Source: Hymenobacter mucosus
GTDB lineage: Bacteria > Bacteroidota > Bacteroidia > Cytophagales > Hymenobacteraceae
Reading direction: 5' to 3'
NCBI RefSeq assembly: GCF_900188255.1
Contig: NZ_FZNS01000004.1
Span: 124,001-188,000 of the forward strand
Length of the DNA stretch: 64,000 nucleotides
Position numbers and translations under genes: made by a program. The first letter of the stretch is position 1; every line of letters starts with the position of its first letter. This document shows, piece by piece, positions 1 to 8,189 of the stretch. Below the pieces are notes generated by a model. The model worked only from the letters and a program-made list of their open reading frames with translations. It did no database searches and was not told where the DNA came from.

Positions 1-1869
1 GGAAGTTACATCAGCCATAAATGCCTCCTGCGAGATGCGCCAGCCGGCGGAAGCAGCGTAGAAGTTCCGGTACCGATCGGCCGGGCTAAAGCGCGACGAA
101 CCATCCCGACGGAAAGCGCCCGTCAGTAGGTAGCGCTGGTTATAATCGTAGGTAACCTGCCCAATCCAGGAGCGCTTGTTGTACACGGAAGTACTACCCT
201 GCACCTGAGGCGAACTGCTGCCCGCGTCCAAAGCCCAGTAGTACACAGGGCCGGTACCGTAGCCGTTGTTGCGGCCCCGGGTAAACTCGTTGCGCTGGTG
301 CTGCTCGGTGTAGCCAGCTACGGCCGTTACGTTGTTCTGTCCGAAGCTTTTATCGAACGTCAACGTATTTTCCACCATGGTAAACAGGTTGTTGCCCTGG
401 TTTTCAGCGTAATACGAGGGGTTTAGTGGGTCATTCTGGCGCCACTGCCCATACTGGCGCTTTTCCCGGTCGTGGTAGCCCAGGTACTCCGCGCCCATAT
501 TCAGGCGGTAGCGTAGGAAGCTAAAAATGTCCAGCTCCCCGTACACATTGCCCTGAAGGCGGTTGTTTACGTTGGTGTTGTTGAGCAGCTTCTGCAGGGC
601 AATGGGGTTAGTGCCGAAGGTGCTGGCGTTGTTATTGCCGAAGCCAAAGCCACCCGGATTTGCCGCATCCATCACCGGAATAACGGGCAGCATGCGCAGC
701 ACGTCCAGGAAAGGTAGCCCGTTGAGTTGAGTTTGGTTGGTGCGCGCCAGTTGCAGGTTTTCGCCCACGCGCAGGCGGCCCCGGTTGAAACCCGAGTTTA
801 AACGCACGCTGTAGCGCTCAAATTTGGGGCCTTGCACCGTACCCTTTTGGGTAAAGTACCCGCCGGAAAGCAGGAAGTTGGAGTTTGGCCCGCCGCCCGA
901 AAAGCCTAGGTTGTAATCCTGCACCGAGCCGGTGCGAATCAGCTCCTTTTGCCAATCAGTATCGACGCCCGTTAGGTTGGCAGCGAAGGGCTGCGCCGCG
1001 CGGCCCGCGTTCTGATAGGCCTGCCGGTTGATGACGGCCCACTCCTGAGCGTTCATCAAATCGTAGGTTTTGTTGATTTTCTGAACCCCAGCGTAAGTAT
1101 TAAAGGAAATGGCCGGCGTACCCGACTTGCCCTTTTTAGTAGTAATGATAATTACGCCGTTGGCCCCGCGGGAGCCGTAGGGCGCTAGGGAGGCCCCGTC
1201 CTTCAACACCTGAATTGACTCCGCATCCTGGGGATTGAAGTCCCGGATATTATCTACCCACAGCCCATCAATGATGTACAAGGGGCCGCTGCCGCCGTTG
1301 ATGGAACCCAAACCACGAATGTTTACGATGGGGGCCTGACCAGGCACGCCGGAGTTGATTACCTGCACACCGGGTAGGCGACCCTGAATACCCTCGCTAA
1401 TGGTTGCTACGGGAGCCCGCTGGGCTTCGCGCCCGCTCAAGGAAGCCACCGACCCCGTTACATCTTGGCGGTTCTGGGTCAAATAGCCCACTACCACTAC
1501 CTCATTCAGGGCTTTGGTATCGGGAGCAAGGCTAATGTTCACTTCCGGGCGGCCACTTACCGGAACCTCCTGGGTAACGTAACCAACGAAGGAAAACGAG
1601 AGGGTAGCATTGTCGGCAACACTGAGCGTGTACCGACCATCAGAATCGGTAGTGGCGCCGTTGGTAGTGCCCCTTTCCAGCACTGTAACGCCGGGCATGC
1701 CCTGCCCCCGTTCGTCTAGCACGCGGCCTGAAACGGTAGTGGCAATAAGTTGGTGGTGCGTAGCCACGCCCAAATCGGTGGCGGCAGCAGCTACCGGGGC
1801 CAGGAGGGGCAGGCACCCAAGCAAGGCAGGCATGGTTTGCCAACGCACGCGGAGTAGAGGGTTATTCAT
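1..1869 (-). CDS. SusC/RagA-type TonB-dependent receptor (N-terminal part, cut by window edge)
   Basis: Outer-membrane glycan importer that works with a SusD lipoprotein and TonB. The reading frame is open from the ATG at 1869 to base 1 (623 codons), so the C-terminal barrel and probably susD lie outside the window. A Sec signal peptide (about residues 1-30) is followed by a carboxypeptidase-regulatory-like beta-sandwich (about 45-120), the NEVVVVGY segment typical of SusC, and a plug domain with IRGLGSING and YIIDGLWVDN. There is no STN domain, so a FecR/sigma partner is not expected. An internal ATG at 1833 is a possible alternative start. Two perfect palindromic operators lie just upstream, placing it under the LacI-type repressor encoded at 15.9 kb. 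Family assignment is secure; the substrate (arabinogalactan- or arabinan-like) is inferred from neighbours. Confidence 0.93.
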   Translation of the reverse strand, partial: MNNPLLRVRWQTMPALLGCLPLLAPVAAAATDLGVATHHQLIATTVSGRVLDERGQGMPGVTVLERGTTNGATTDSDGRYTLSVADNATLSFSFVGYVTQEVPVSGRPEVNISLAPDTKALNEVVVVGYLTQNRQDVTGSVASLSGREAQRAPVATISEGIQGRLPGVQVINSGVPGQAPIVNIRGLGSINGGSGPLYIIDGLWVDNIRDFNPQDAESIQVLKDGASLAPYGSRGANGVIIITTKKGKSGTPAISFNTYAGVQKINKTYDLMNAQEWAVINRQAYQNAGRAAQPFAANLTGVDTDWQKELIRTGSVQDYNLGFSGGGPNSNFLLSGGYFTQKGTVQGPKFERYSVRLNSGFNRGRLRVGENLQLARTNQTQLNGLPFLDVLRMLPVIPVMDAANPGGFGFGNNNASTFGTNPIALQKLLNNTNVNNRLQGNVYGELDIFSFLRYRLNMGAEYLGYHDREKRQYGQWRQNDPLNPSYYAENQGNNLFTMVENTLTFDKSFGQNNVTAVAGYTEQHQRNEFTRGRNNGYGTGPVYYWALDAGSSSPQVQGSTSVYNKRSWIGQVTYDYNQRYLLTGAFRRDGSSRFSPADRYRNFYAASAGWRISQEAFMADVTS

Positions 1870-1902
1870 GGAAGGATATATGTGGGAAGTAGAGAAGAAA
1901 GC

Positions 1903-1916
1903 TGCAAACGTTTGCA
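1903..1916. promoter_or_regulatory. LacI-type operator, site 1 (susC)
   Basis: Perfect 14-bp palindrome TGCAAACGTTTGCA with the central CG typical of LacI/GalR-family sites. It lies 34 bp upstream of the susC start codon, where a bound repressor would block transcription. Confidence 0.75.
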
Positions 1917-1928
1917 TACAGAGTGCTT

Positions 1929-1942
1929 TGCAAACGTTTGCA
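1929..1942. promoter_or_regulatory. LacI-type operator, site 2 (susC)
   Basis: Second perfect copy of TGCAAACGTTTGCA. Its centre is 26 bp from the first copy, about two and a half helical turns, so two dimers could sit side by side on roughly opposite faces. Confidence 0.75.
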
Positions 1943-2207
1943 GTGAATGAGCAAAACAGCAAGCGGCGGCTTAGCTAGCCGGCTAATAGAAACTCAGAAA
2001 GGGGAAGGGTTAGTCAGAAACGGTGAACAGCTAGGCGTCTGTTTCGGCGTTAATGTCGCAAGACTAGTAAGTAATTACTCAATATTCAAACAAAGTACTG
2101 AGAATTATTTGGGAGAACCTAGCTAGTAGTGCAAATTCTTGTCAGATAAATTTCATTTCTACTCCTCTACAAACCTTGCATCCTTTTACCATCCTGAAAA
2201 TAAAATA

Positions 2208-2227
2208 TAGCTTTGCAAACGATTGCG
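2208..2227 (+). promoter_or_regulatory. galK -7 element overlapping an operator
   Basis: TAGCTTTG at 2208-2215 matches the Bacteroidetes -7 consensus TAnnTTTG. TGCAAACGATTGCG at 2214-2227 matches the operator palindrome at 12 of 14 positions and overlaps the last two bases of the -7 element, so it would cover the start of transcription. I do not see a good -33 element at the usual spacing. The layout predicts direct repression of galK by the LacI-type protein. Confidence 0.55.
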
Positions 2228-2305
2228 CTGAGATATCACGCCCTATCTTCGGCTGCTTCGCTACGTAGAGAACGTAGGTTTGTCTCTCACTTCTTTTGGC
2301 TTGCC

Positions 2306-3469
2306 ATGCTATCCAACCAAATCACCACAGCGTTTCAGCAGCATTTTAGTGCCTCCCCCCTCCTAGTCCGGGCTCCTGGGCGAGTAAACCTAATTGGGGA
2401 ACATACCGATTACAACGGGGGGTTTGTACTGCCTGCGGCCATCGACAAGGAAATCCTGTTTGCGGTAGCCTTAAATAACACGAGCACTGCGCGGCTCTAC
2501 TCCTTTGATAACGACGAGCATTACACAGTAGAACTAGCCGAGGTAGAGCGCGGCGAAACCCAGTGGGCAAACTACTTAAAAGGAGTAGTAGCGCAATTTC
2601 AGCGGCGCGGCATTACCGTTCCCGGCTTCGATTGCGTGTTTGGGGGCAATGTACCCATGGGCGCGGGCCTGTCGTCGTCGGCAGCGGTAGAATGCGGTTT
2701 GGCTTTTGCCCTGAACGAGCTTCTGAGTGCCGACTTAAAGCGAATGGAACTGGCCCGTATGGCTCAATTGGCCGAGCACGAGTTTGCCGGAGTACAGTGC
2801 GGTATCATGGACCAGTTTGCCAGTCTCTTCGGCCGCCCCAACCATGTAGTGCGCCTAGATTGCCGCTCCCTCGACTACGAATATTTTCCCTTCGATACTA
2901 CGGCCTGCCACATTGTGCTGTGCAACTCCGGCGTGAAGCACTCCTTGGCTAGCTCCGAGTATAATACCCGGCGCCAGGAATGTGAGCAGGGCGTAGCAGT
3001 ACTGCGCCAGCACTACCCCCAGGTACAGAGCCTCCGCGACGCTACCTTAGATCAGCTGCAGGAACACCAGGCGGAGTTGGGCGACGTGGTGTACCGCCGT
3101 TGCCGGTACGTGGTAGAGGAAAACGCTCGCGTAGAGGCCGCCTGCCAACACCTGATTGCCGGTGATTTGCCCGCGTTCGGACAAGAGATGTACGGCTCTC
3201 ACGCCGGCCTGCGCGACGATTATGAGGTGAGCTGCCGCGAACTGGATGTGCTGGTAGCCGCAGCTCAACCCTTGCCGGGCGTTTTCGGAGCCCGCATGAT
3301 GGGGGGCGGCTTTGGAGGCTGCACCATCAACTTAGTAGCTCCCGATCAGGTAGAGGCATTTGTGACGGCTATGAAAGCGGCTTATCAGCAGGAGTTAGGC
3401 CTTCACCTTGAAACCTACCAGACTACCATTGTGGGCGGCGTGGACGTACTCGTACCATCCGTAGCTTAG
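2306..3469 (+). CDS. galK: galactokinase
   Basis: Phosphorylates alpha-D-galactose to galactose-1-phosphate in the cytoplasm (Leloir pathway; GHMP kinase family). The N-terminal signature PGRVNLIGEHTDYNGG, the ATP-binding loop GNVPMGAGLSSSAA and the C-terminal MMGGGFGGCTI motif are all intact. I chose the ATG at 2306 (387 aa, normal family length). The frame stays open upstream to a TTG at 2213, but that TTG lies inside the promoter and operator and would add an unrelated 31-residue tail. galT follows after a 104-bp gap that contains a strong hairpin. The overlapping operator ties galactose catabolism to the polysaccharide locus. Confidence 0.96.
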   Translation: MLSNQITTAFQQHFSASPLLVRAPGRVNLIGEHTDYNGGFVLPAAIDKEILFAVALNNTSTARLYSFDNDEHYTVELAEVERGETQWANYLKGVVAQFQRRGITVPGFDCVFGGNVPMGAGLSSSAAVECGLAFALNELLSADLKRMELARMAQLAEHEFAGVQCGIMDQFASLFGRPNHVVRLDCRSLDYEYFPFDTTACHIVLCNSGVKHSLASSEYNTRRQECEQGVAVLRQHYPQVQSLRDATLDQLQEHQAELGDVVYRRCRYVVEENARVEAACQHLIAGDLPAFGQEMYGSHAGLRDDYEVSCRELDVLVAAAQPLPGVFGARMMGGGFGGCTINLVAPDQVEAFVTAMKAAYQQELGLHLETYQTTIVGGVDVLVPSVA

Positions 3470-3520
3470 CGTTTGCTGCTTCTTGGCCACCCGTAGGCGC
3501 GGCCTATTTCTTTTCCTGGC

Positions 3521-3556
3521 TGCGTTAGAGCAGCTCTCTACTGCTGCTCTAACGCA
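3521..3556 (+). promoter_or_regulatory. galK-galT intergenic hairpin
   Basis: Perfect inverted repeat with 14-bp arms (TGCGTTAGAGCAGC and its complement) around an 8-nt loop, ending 17 bp before the galT ATG. No run of T follows, so a classical terminator is unlikely. It could tune galT expression, protect a processed end, or hide the ribosome-binding region. Confidence 0.5.
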
Positions 3557-3573
3557 CTATCTACTTCTTTTGC

Positions 3574-4638
3574 ATGGCTTCCTTCGACCTCGCTCAGCAT
3601 CCTCACCGTCGTTTTAATCCGCTCACGGGCGACTGGCTGCTGGTGTCGCCGCACCGGGCCCTGCGGCCCTGGCAGGGCCAGCAGGAGGCGCCCGACCGCA
3701 GTCAGCGCCCGGCCTACGACCCTACGTGCTACCTGTGCCCCGGCAACACCCGCGCCAATGGGTCAGTAAACCCGCAGTACGATGGCACGTTCGTATTCGA
3801 TAACGACTTCGCCGCTCTCACCCCCGATGCCCCAACCGGCACGGTAGAACTGGGCAGTTTGCTGCGGGCCGAGGCAGAATCGGGGGTAGGACGGGTTATC
3901 TGCTTTTCTCCCCGGCACGATCTGACACTGCCCGAAATGAGCACCGCGGATATTCGTCGCGTGGTGGACGTATGGGCCGATGAGTTTCAGACTCTGGGCA
4001 GCCGCCCGGACATCAATTACGTGCAAATCTTTGAAAACAAGGGCCAGGTAATGGGATGCTCCAACCCCCATCCCCACGGTCAGATTTGGGCCCAGCGCAC
4101 CGTACCCGGCGACCCCGCTAAGGAAACCGTGCAGCAGGAAGCCTACTTCCAGCAGCACGGCCGCACTCTTCTTACCGATTACCTGGAAATTGAACTGCGC
4201 GAGCAAAAGCGCGTGGTACTGGAAAATGAGCATTTCGTGGTGCTGGTGCCGTTTTGGGCAGCGTGGCCTTTTGAGACGCTGGTAGTTCCGCGCCGCGCCG
4301 TGCAGGATATTACCCAGCTGACCGAGGCCGAGCGGGATAGTTTTGCCGACGCTATTCGCCGCCTTACCATTCGCTACGACAACCTGTTCCAGACCTCCTT
4401 CCCCTACTCCGCGGGGCTGCACCAGCGCCCCACCGACGGCCAAGGCCACGAGAGCTGGCACCTGCACATGCACTTCTTTCCCCCCCTATTGCGCTCGGCC
4501 ACGGTGCGCAAATTCATGGTGGGCTATGAGTTGCTCGCGAATCCTCAGCGCGACATCACCCCGGAGTACGCGGCGGAACGCCTCCGCGACTTGCCAGAGG
4601 TGCACTACAAGCAAACGATGGCCCAGGAGCCAGCTTGA
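3574..4638 (+). CDS. galT: galactose-1-phosphate uridylyltransferase
   Basis: Transfers UMP from UDP-glucose to galactose-1-phosphate, giving UDP-galactose and glucose-1-phosphate. The active-site [10 protein letters not shown] motif is present, with the nucleophilic histidine at about residue 168. CYLCPGN (C52, C55) matches the first zinc-binding cysteine pair, and a HLHMHFFPP segment lies near the C terminus. The length of 354 aa is normal. It is co-oriented with galK and ends before a bidirectional terminator. No galE is in the window, so epimerisation must be encoded elsewhere. Confidence 0.96.
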   Translation: MASFDLAQHPHRRFNPLTGDWLLVSPHRALRPWQGQQEAPDRSQRPAYDPTCYLCPGNTRANGSVNPQYDGTFVFDNDFAALTPDAPTGTVELGSLLRAEAESGVGRVICFSPRHDLTLPEMSTADIRRVVDVWADEFQTLGSRPDINYVQIFENKGQVMGCSNPHPHGQIWAQRTVPGDPAKETVQQEAYFQQHGRTLLTDYLEIELREQKRVVLENEHFVVLVPFWAAWPFETLVVPRRAVQDITQLTEAERDSFADAIRRLTIRYDNLFQTSFPYSAGLHQRPTDGQGHESWHLHMHFFPPLLRSATVRKFMVGYELLANPQRDITPEYAAERLRDLPEVHYKQTMAQEPA

Positions 4639-4695
4639 GGATTAGGCCCGAAAAGCTCCCCCTTGCTCATGGTCAAACCCCTTCCTTATTTCAAT

Positions 4696-4731
4696 AAAAA
4701 AGGCCCGCCGGATGATTCGGCGGGCCTTTTT
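4696..4731. terminator. bidirectional terminator between galT and GH43
   Basis: The stem GGCCCGCCG/CGGCGGGCC around a 7-nt loop is flanked by an A-run on the left and a T-run on the right. It can therefore end transcription from both convergent units: galT from the left and the GH43 operon from the right. Confidence 0.9.
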
Positions 4732-4737
4732 GGCTTT

Positions 4738-5796
4738 CTACTTTTCGCCGGAGGGCCGGGCGAGGGGTTGGCCTGGGGGAACGGGGGTGCCAAAGGCAGG
4801 GGTATCGTCGGGGTTCCAGGTGAAGGGCTGGGCACGGGGCGTACGGAACCGGCCGCAGCCCTGGCCGGGGGCATCGTTGGCGTGGTAGAGAATCCAATCC
4901 TGGGTGCCGTCGGGTGACTTAAAGAAGGAATTGTGGCCCGGTGCAAAAACTCCGGCAGCGGCATCTTGCTGGAACACGGGCTTCGGAGACTTCGTCCAGG
5001 AGCCGGGCTGTAGCAAGTCACTATCGGCCGAGGCCGTGAGCATTCCGAGGGCGTAGTAATCCGTCCAGCACCCGCTGGCGGAATAAATGAGGACCAGCTT
5101 GTTGCCGTGGCGCAGTACCTCCGGTCCTTCGTTTACATCTACGTGGGGCGGGTCTTGGGGCGAGTTCAGGTCGCCGTTACGCTCCCAGCTGTACACCGGC
5201 GTCGATACTTTGAGGCGCGGCCCTTCAATTGTCCAGGGGTTCTTCATGCGGGCCAGGTAGATGTTTTGGCGGCCGTTTTGGTCGCCTTCCCACCCCGACC
5301 ACACGAAGTAGAGCTGCCCCTTATTTTCGAATACCGACCCGTCGATGGCCCACTTGTTTGTGGTGTCGGTTATCTGGCCTTTGTCAACCCAAGTTCCCTG
5401 CAGAGGGTCAGCTGCGCTATTTTCAAGCACCCACAAACGGTGCGTCAGGTTGGCACCCGCATCGGCGGCGTAGTAGAGGTACCATTTACCATTCAGCCGG
5501 TGCAGTTCCGGCGCCCAAATCTCGCGGGAGTTGGGGCCGGTGGCCGGCGGCGTCCACACCACTTTACTCGGCGCTGTTTTCAGCTGGCTCAGGGAAGTCG
5601 TCTTCCAGAGCGTGATGTTGCGGCCCGTGGTGTGGGTGTAGTAATAAAATCCATCGTGGTAGATGCTCCACGGGTCGGCGCCGCTGGGCAACAGGGGGTT
5701 AGTGAAGGTAGCGGCAGCCGTTGGTTGCTGGGCATGCGCTACCTGGGTCACTCCCAGCGCAACAGCCAGCAGCACACGAATAGATAGTTTCCTCAT
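4738..5796 (-). CDS. GH43 family glycoside hydrolase (arabinofuranosidase-type)
   Basis: Predicted secreted five-bladed beta-propeller that removes or cleaves alpha-L-arabinofuranosyl units. A Sec signal peptide covers about residues 1-22. The three family carboxylates are visible: D41 in GADPWSIYHDG (base), D152 in WAIDGSVFENKG (pKa modulator) and E223 in NEGPEVL (acid). The length of 352 aa fits a single catalytic domain with no binding module. It is the last gene of the leftward operon from 10319 and is clearly paralogous to the GH43 at 7091-8125: both share NITLWKTTSLS and WTPPATGPNS near the same positions. The exact linkage cut cannot be read from the sequence. Confidence 0.9.
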   Translation of the reverse strand: MRKLSIRVLLAVALGVTQVAHAQQPTAAATFTNPLLPSGADPWSIYHDGFYYYTHTTGRNITLWKTTSLSQLKTAPSKVVWTPPATGPNSREIWAPELHRLNGKWYLYYAADAGANLTHRLWVLENSAADPLQGTWVDKGQITDTTNKWAIDGSVFENKGQLYFVWSGWEGDQNGRQNIYLARMKNPWTIEGPRLKVSTPVYSWERNGDLNSPQDPPHVDVNEGPEVLRHGNKLVLIYSASGCWTDYYALGMLTASADSDLLQPGSWTKSPKPVFQQDAAAGVFAPGHNSFFKSPDGTQDWILYHANDAPGQGCGRFRTPRAQPFTWNPDDTPAFGTPVPPGQPLARPSGEK

Positions 5797-5894
5797 GCGG
5801 AGAAAGAGTGCTGAACAGTAGTTAGCCAGTGCCTACCTCCCCTGCGCTCATGGCAAAGCAGGTAAGGCCCTAGCACGTAATGAAAGCCTACAGC

Positions 5895-6995
5895 CTAGCG
5901 GCCACTCAGCTTTTTTATCAGGTCGGTTTCGTCTTGGTGGTAGGGCGTACCGTCCTTGCGAAATACCTCGTGGAACCACTCCATGGGCTCACTACCATCG
6001 GCAATGGGCACATCCCACTGGTACTTGGTGTTGGTTTTGCCATCTACCAAGCCCCAGTTGATGGCTCCTACATTCTGCTTTTTAAGTAGTGGCAGGATGT
6101 TCACAAAGCGCGAGTTGCGGGGCCGCGCCATGTACTCGGTGCAAATCAGCGGGCGGCCGTGCGTTTTCAGTAGTTCAATCACGCGCTGGTGGGCGGGCGC
6201 TTCGTCGTAGTTGTGGTAAGTAACCACGTCGGAATGCAGAATCTGGTACTGGTTGAGGGCTTCAAATTCCCAATTCCAGAGCCCCACGCTAAGGGGCTGC
6301 GCGGGGTTGATTTCGCGGGCCCAGCCAAACACATTGCGCACCAAGGGTAGCGATGAAGTGCCCTTGCCGTTGTTACCAGGTTCGTTGTATAAGTCCCAGA
6401 GCAAGATGCGCTTGTCGTTGCGGAAGCTTGCTAATACATCTTGCACGTAGGGCTTCAGCTTCACGAAGGTGGCCGAGTCGCGGGAAGCTGGGTCGCCGGG
6501 GTCCTGCATCCAGCCTGAGTTATGAATACCAGGCTTGGGAGCAGGCTGCGGACCGGCCTGTGGCACCTTGTTCCAGCAGTCATCGAAGAAAACTAAGATG
6601 GTCTGAATGTGGTGCTTATCGGCAATACCGAGGTAGGTATTCACCCGGTCCTTAAAGCCTTTGGGGTCTTGCTGCCAAGCCACACTATGCAGAAATACGC
6701 GCATAGTATTGAACCCAATACCTTCAGCCCAGCCTAACTCCCGGTCGATGGTGGTAGGGTCAAATGTATCGGCCTGCCACATCTCCAGTTGATTAATGGC
6801 CGTGCTGGGGGCGAAGTTGGCGCCTGTCATCCAGGGGTGAGCTTTGTACCAGGCGTTGGCTTTCTCAGCCGACCAGCGCCGGTCTTGCATCGTCGCGGCC
6901 AGGGCGGCCGGACCTTTGGTTTTAACCTTGGTTTTCTGCGCGTACGTGCTGGTAGTGAGGCCTAGCAGGGCGAGAAAGAGCACTAGTTTCTGCAT
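5895..6995 (-). CDS. secreted GH5-like (clan GH-A) glycoside hydrolase
   Basis: TIM-barrel hydrolase of the cellulase (GH5-like) superfamily with a Sec signal peptide (MQKLVLFLALLGLTTSTYAQ). The probable acid/base is E205 in LWDLYNEPGN. The probable nucleophile is E287 in LICTEYMARP. The 366-aa length is a bare catalytic domain. Homologues of this type often carry the name 1,4-beta-xylanase, but that name rests on weak similarity. Lying between two arabinofuranosidase-type GH43 genes, it may cleave the backbone that those enzymes debranch. The clan is well supported; family and substrate are uncertain. Confidence 0.82.
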   Translation of the reverse strand: MQKLVLFLALLGLTTSTYAQKTKVKTKGPAALAATMQDRRWSAEKANAWYKAHPWMTGANFAPSTAINQLEMWQADTFDPTTIDRELGWAEGIGFNTMRVFLHSVAWQQDPKGFKDRVNTYLGIADKHHIQTILVFFDDCWNKVPQAGPQPAPKPGIHNSGWMQDPGDPASRDSATFVKLKPYVQDVLASFRNDKRILLWDLYNEPGNNGKGTSSLPLVRNVFGWAREINPAQPLSVGLWNWEFEALNQYQILHSDVVTYHNYDEAPAHQRVIELLKTHGRPLICTEYMARPRNSRFVNILPLLKKQNVGAINWGLVDGKTNTKYQWDVPIADGSEPMEWFHEVFRKDGTPYHQDETDLIKKLSGR

Positions 6996-7090
6996 GCGGA
7001 TGGGAGAAATAGGAAAAGGAAGGAAAGTGTACTGGTGGAAAGCGAAGTATGCAGGTGCAACCGAGCCAAGGTGCCCGGCCCGCCGCGGCC

Positions 7091-8125
7091 TTATTCGCCA
7101 GAAGGACGGGGTAGCGGCGTCTGTAAGGACACGGGGACACCAAAGTTAGGCGTACCATCGGGGTTCCAAGTAAACTGCTGGGCACGGGAGCTGCGGCCGG
7201 CGCATTTGCCGTCGGCCGCAGTTTTGGCGTGGTATACCAGCCAGTTCTGTCGGCCGTCGGGAGAGGTAGTGAAGCTATTGTGGCCGGTGCCCCACACGCC
7301 ATTCTCAGCCGATGGGCGAAAGACCGGTTGGGCTGCTTTTGACCACGATTCTGGCCGCAGTGGGTCGCTGCCCTGCGGGGCCGTGAGCATCCCGAGGCAG
7401 TAGTTGTCGTCCCAGCATGCACTAGCGGAGTACACGATAAACAATTGGCCTTTTTTGCCGGGCAGAAATTCAGGCCCTTCCAAAATCTGCCGGCCCCCAC
7501 CCTTTTCCCAAGGGTGCGTGGGCGCAGCAATAATAACTTCCGTACCGGGCTGCAACGTCCAAGGGTTTTGGAGAGGCGCAATGGCTAGCACGCTCTGCGG
7601 CCCCACGTACGCCGAGTACAGAAAATACTGCTTCCCCTTATGTTCAAACACCGACCCATCGAGGCCGGTGTACTTGGTATTGACGCGGCCCTTATCTACC
7701 CAGGTACCCGTGGTAGGGTCGGAACTGGCATTTTCCAGCACGAACACGTAGCGGGCAGCATCGCCGGGCGTGGCTTTATTGGTGGCCGTGTAGTAGAGGT
7801 ACCATTTGCCACTCAGGTAGTGCAGTTCGGGAGCCCAAATCTGGGTGGAGTTGGGGCCGGTAGCTGGGGGCGTCCAGACCACGGTGGCTGGGACTTCTTT
7901 CACGCCGCTCAAGGAAGTGGTTTTCCAGAGCGTAATGTTGCTACCCGTGGTGTTGGTATAGTAGTATGTGCTCCCCCGACGAATTACCCACGGGTCGGGG
8001 CCTTCGTCGCGCAGTGGGTTTGTGAAGGTGCGCGTGGGCGGTTGTGGCGCTTGGGCAGTAGCCGTAAGGGTAGCCAGGTACCCAAAACCCAGCAGGGCAG
8101 CACGAACTAAGGAAGGAACAGACAT
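7091..8125 (-). CDS. GH43 family glycoside hydrolase (paralogue)
   Basis: Secreted beta-propeller enzyme of 344 aa, signal peptide about residues 1-25. The catalytic triad is visible as D44 in EGPDPWVIRRG, the Asp in GLDGSVFEHKG and the Glu in LEGPEFL. It is close to the GH43 at 4738-5796 over the whole length, which suggests an old tandem duplication with the GH5-like gene now between the copies. It is the second gene of the leftward operon, with gaps of 64 and 95 bp to its neighbours. The likely action is on alpha-L-arabinofuranosyl linkages; the linkage preference of each copy is unknown. Confidence 0.9.
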   Translation of the reverse strand: MSVPSLVRAALLGFGYLATLTATAQAPQPPTRTFTNPLRDEGPDPWVIRRGSTYYYTNTTGSNITLWKTTSLSGVKEVPATVVWTPPATGPNSTQIWAPELHYLSGKWYLYYTATNKATPGDAARYVFVLENASSDPTTGTWVDKGRVNTKYTGLDGSVFEHKGKQYFLYSAYVGPQSVLAIAPLQNPWTLQPGTEVIIAAPTHPWEKGGGRQILEGPEFLPGKKGQLFIVYSASACWDDNYCLGMLTAPQGSDPLRPESWSKAAQPVFRPSAENGVWGTGHNSFTTSPDGRQNWLVYHAKTAADGKCAGRSSRAQQFTWNPDGTPNFGVPVSLQTPLPRPSGE

Positions 8126-8189
8126 AGCGAGAGAGATGAAAAGATACAGCTCAGCACCCCGGCTGGCAGCTTTGACGCCAAGGCCACTA

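Noticed and set aside
1465..1978. Plus-strand open frames of 84 and 122 codons antisense to susC
   Set aside because: They oppose the signal peptide and beta-sandwich coding region of the truncated SusC gene and run into the operator sites.
2213..2305. Upstream TTG start for galK
   Set aside because: The TTG is part of the -7 element and operator, and the added 31 residues are not found in galactokinases.
3763..4473. 236-codon open frame antisense to galT
   Set aside because: Completely covered by galT, which carries all family motifs.
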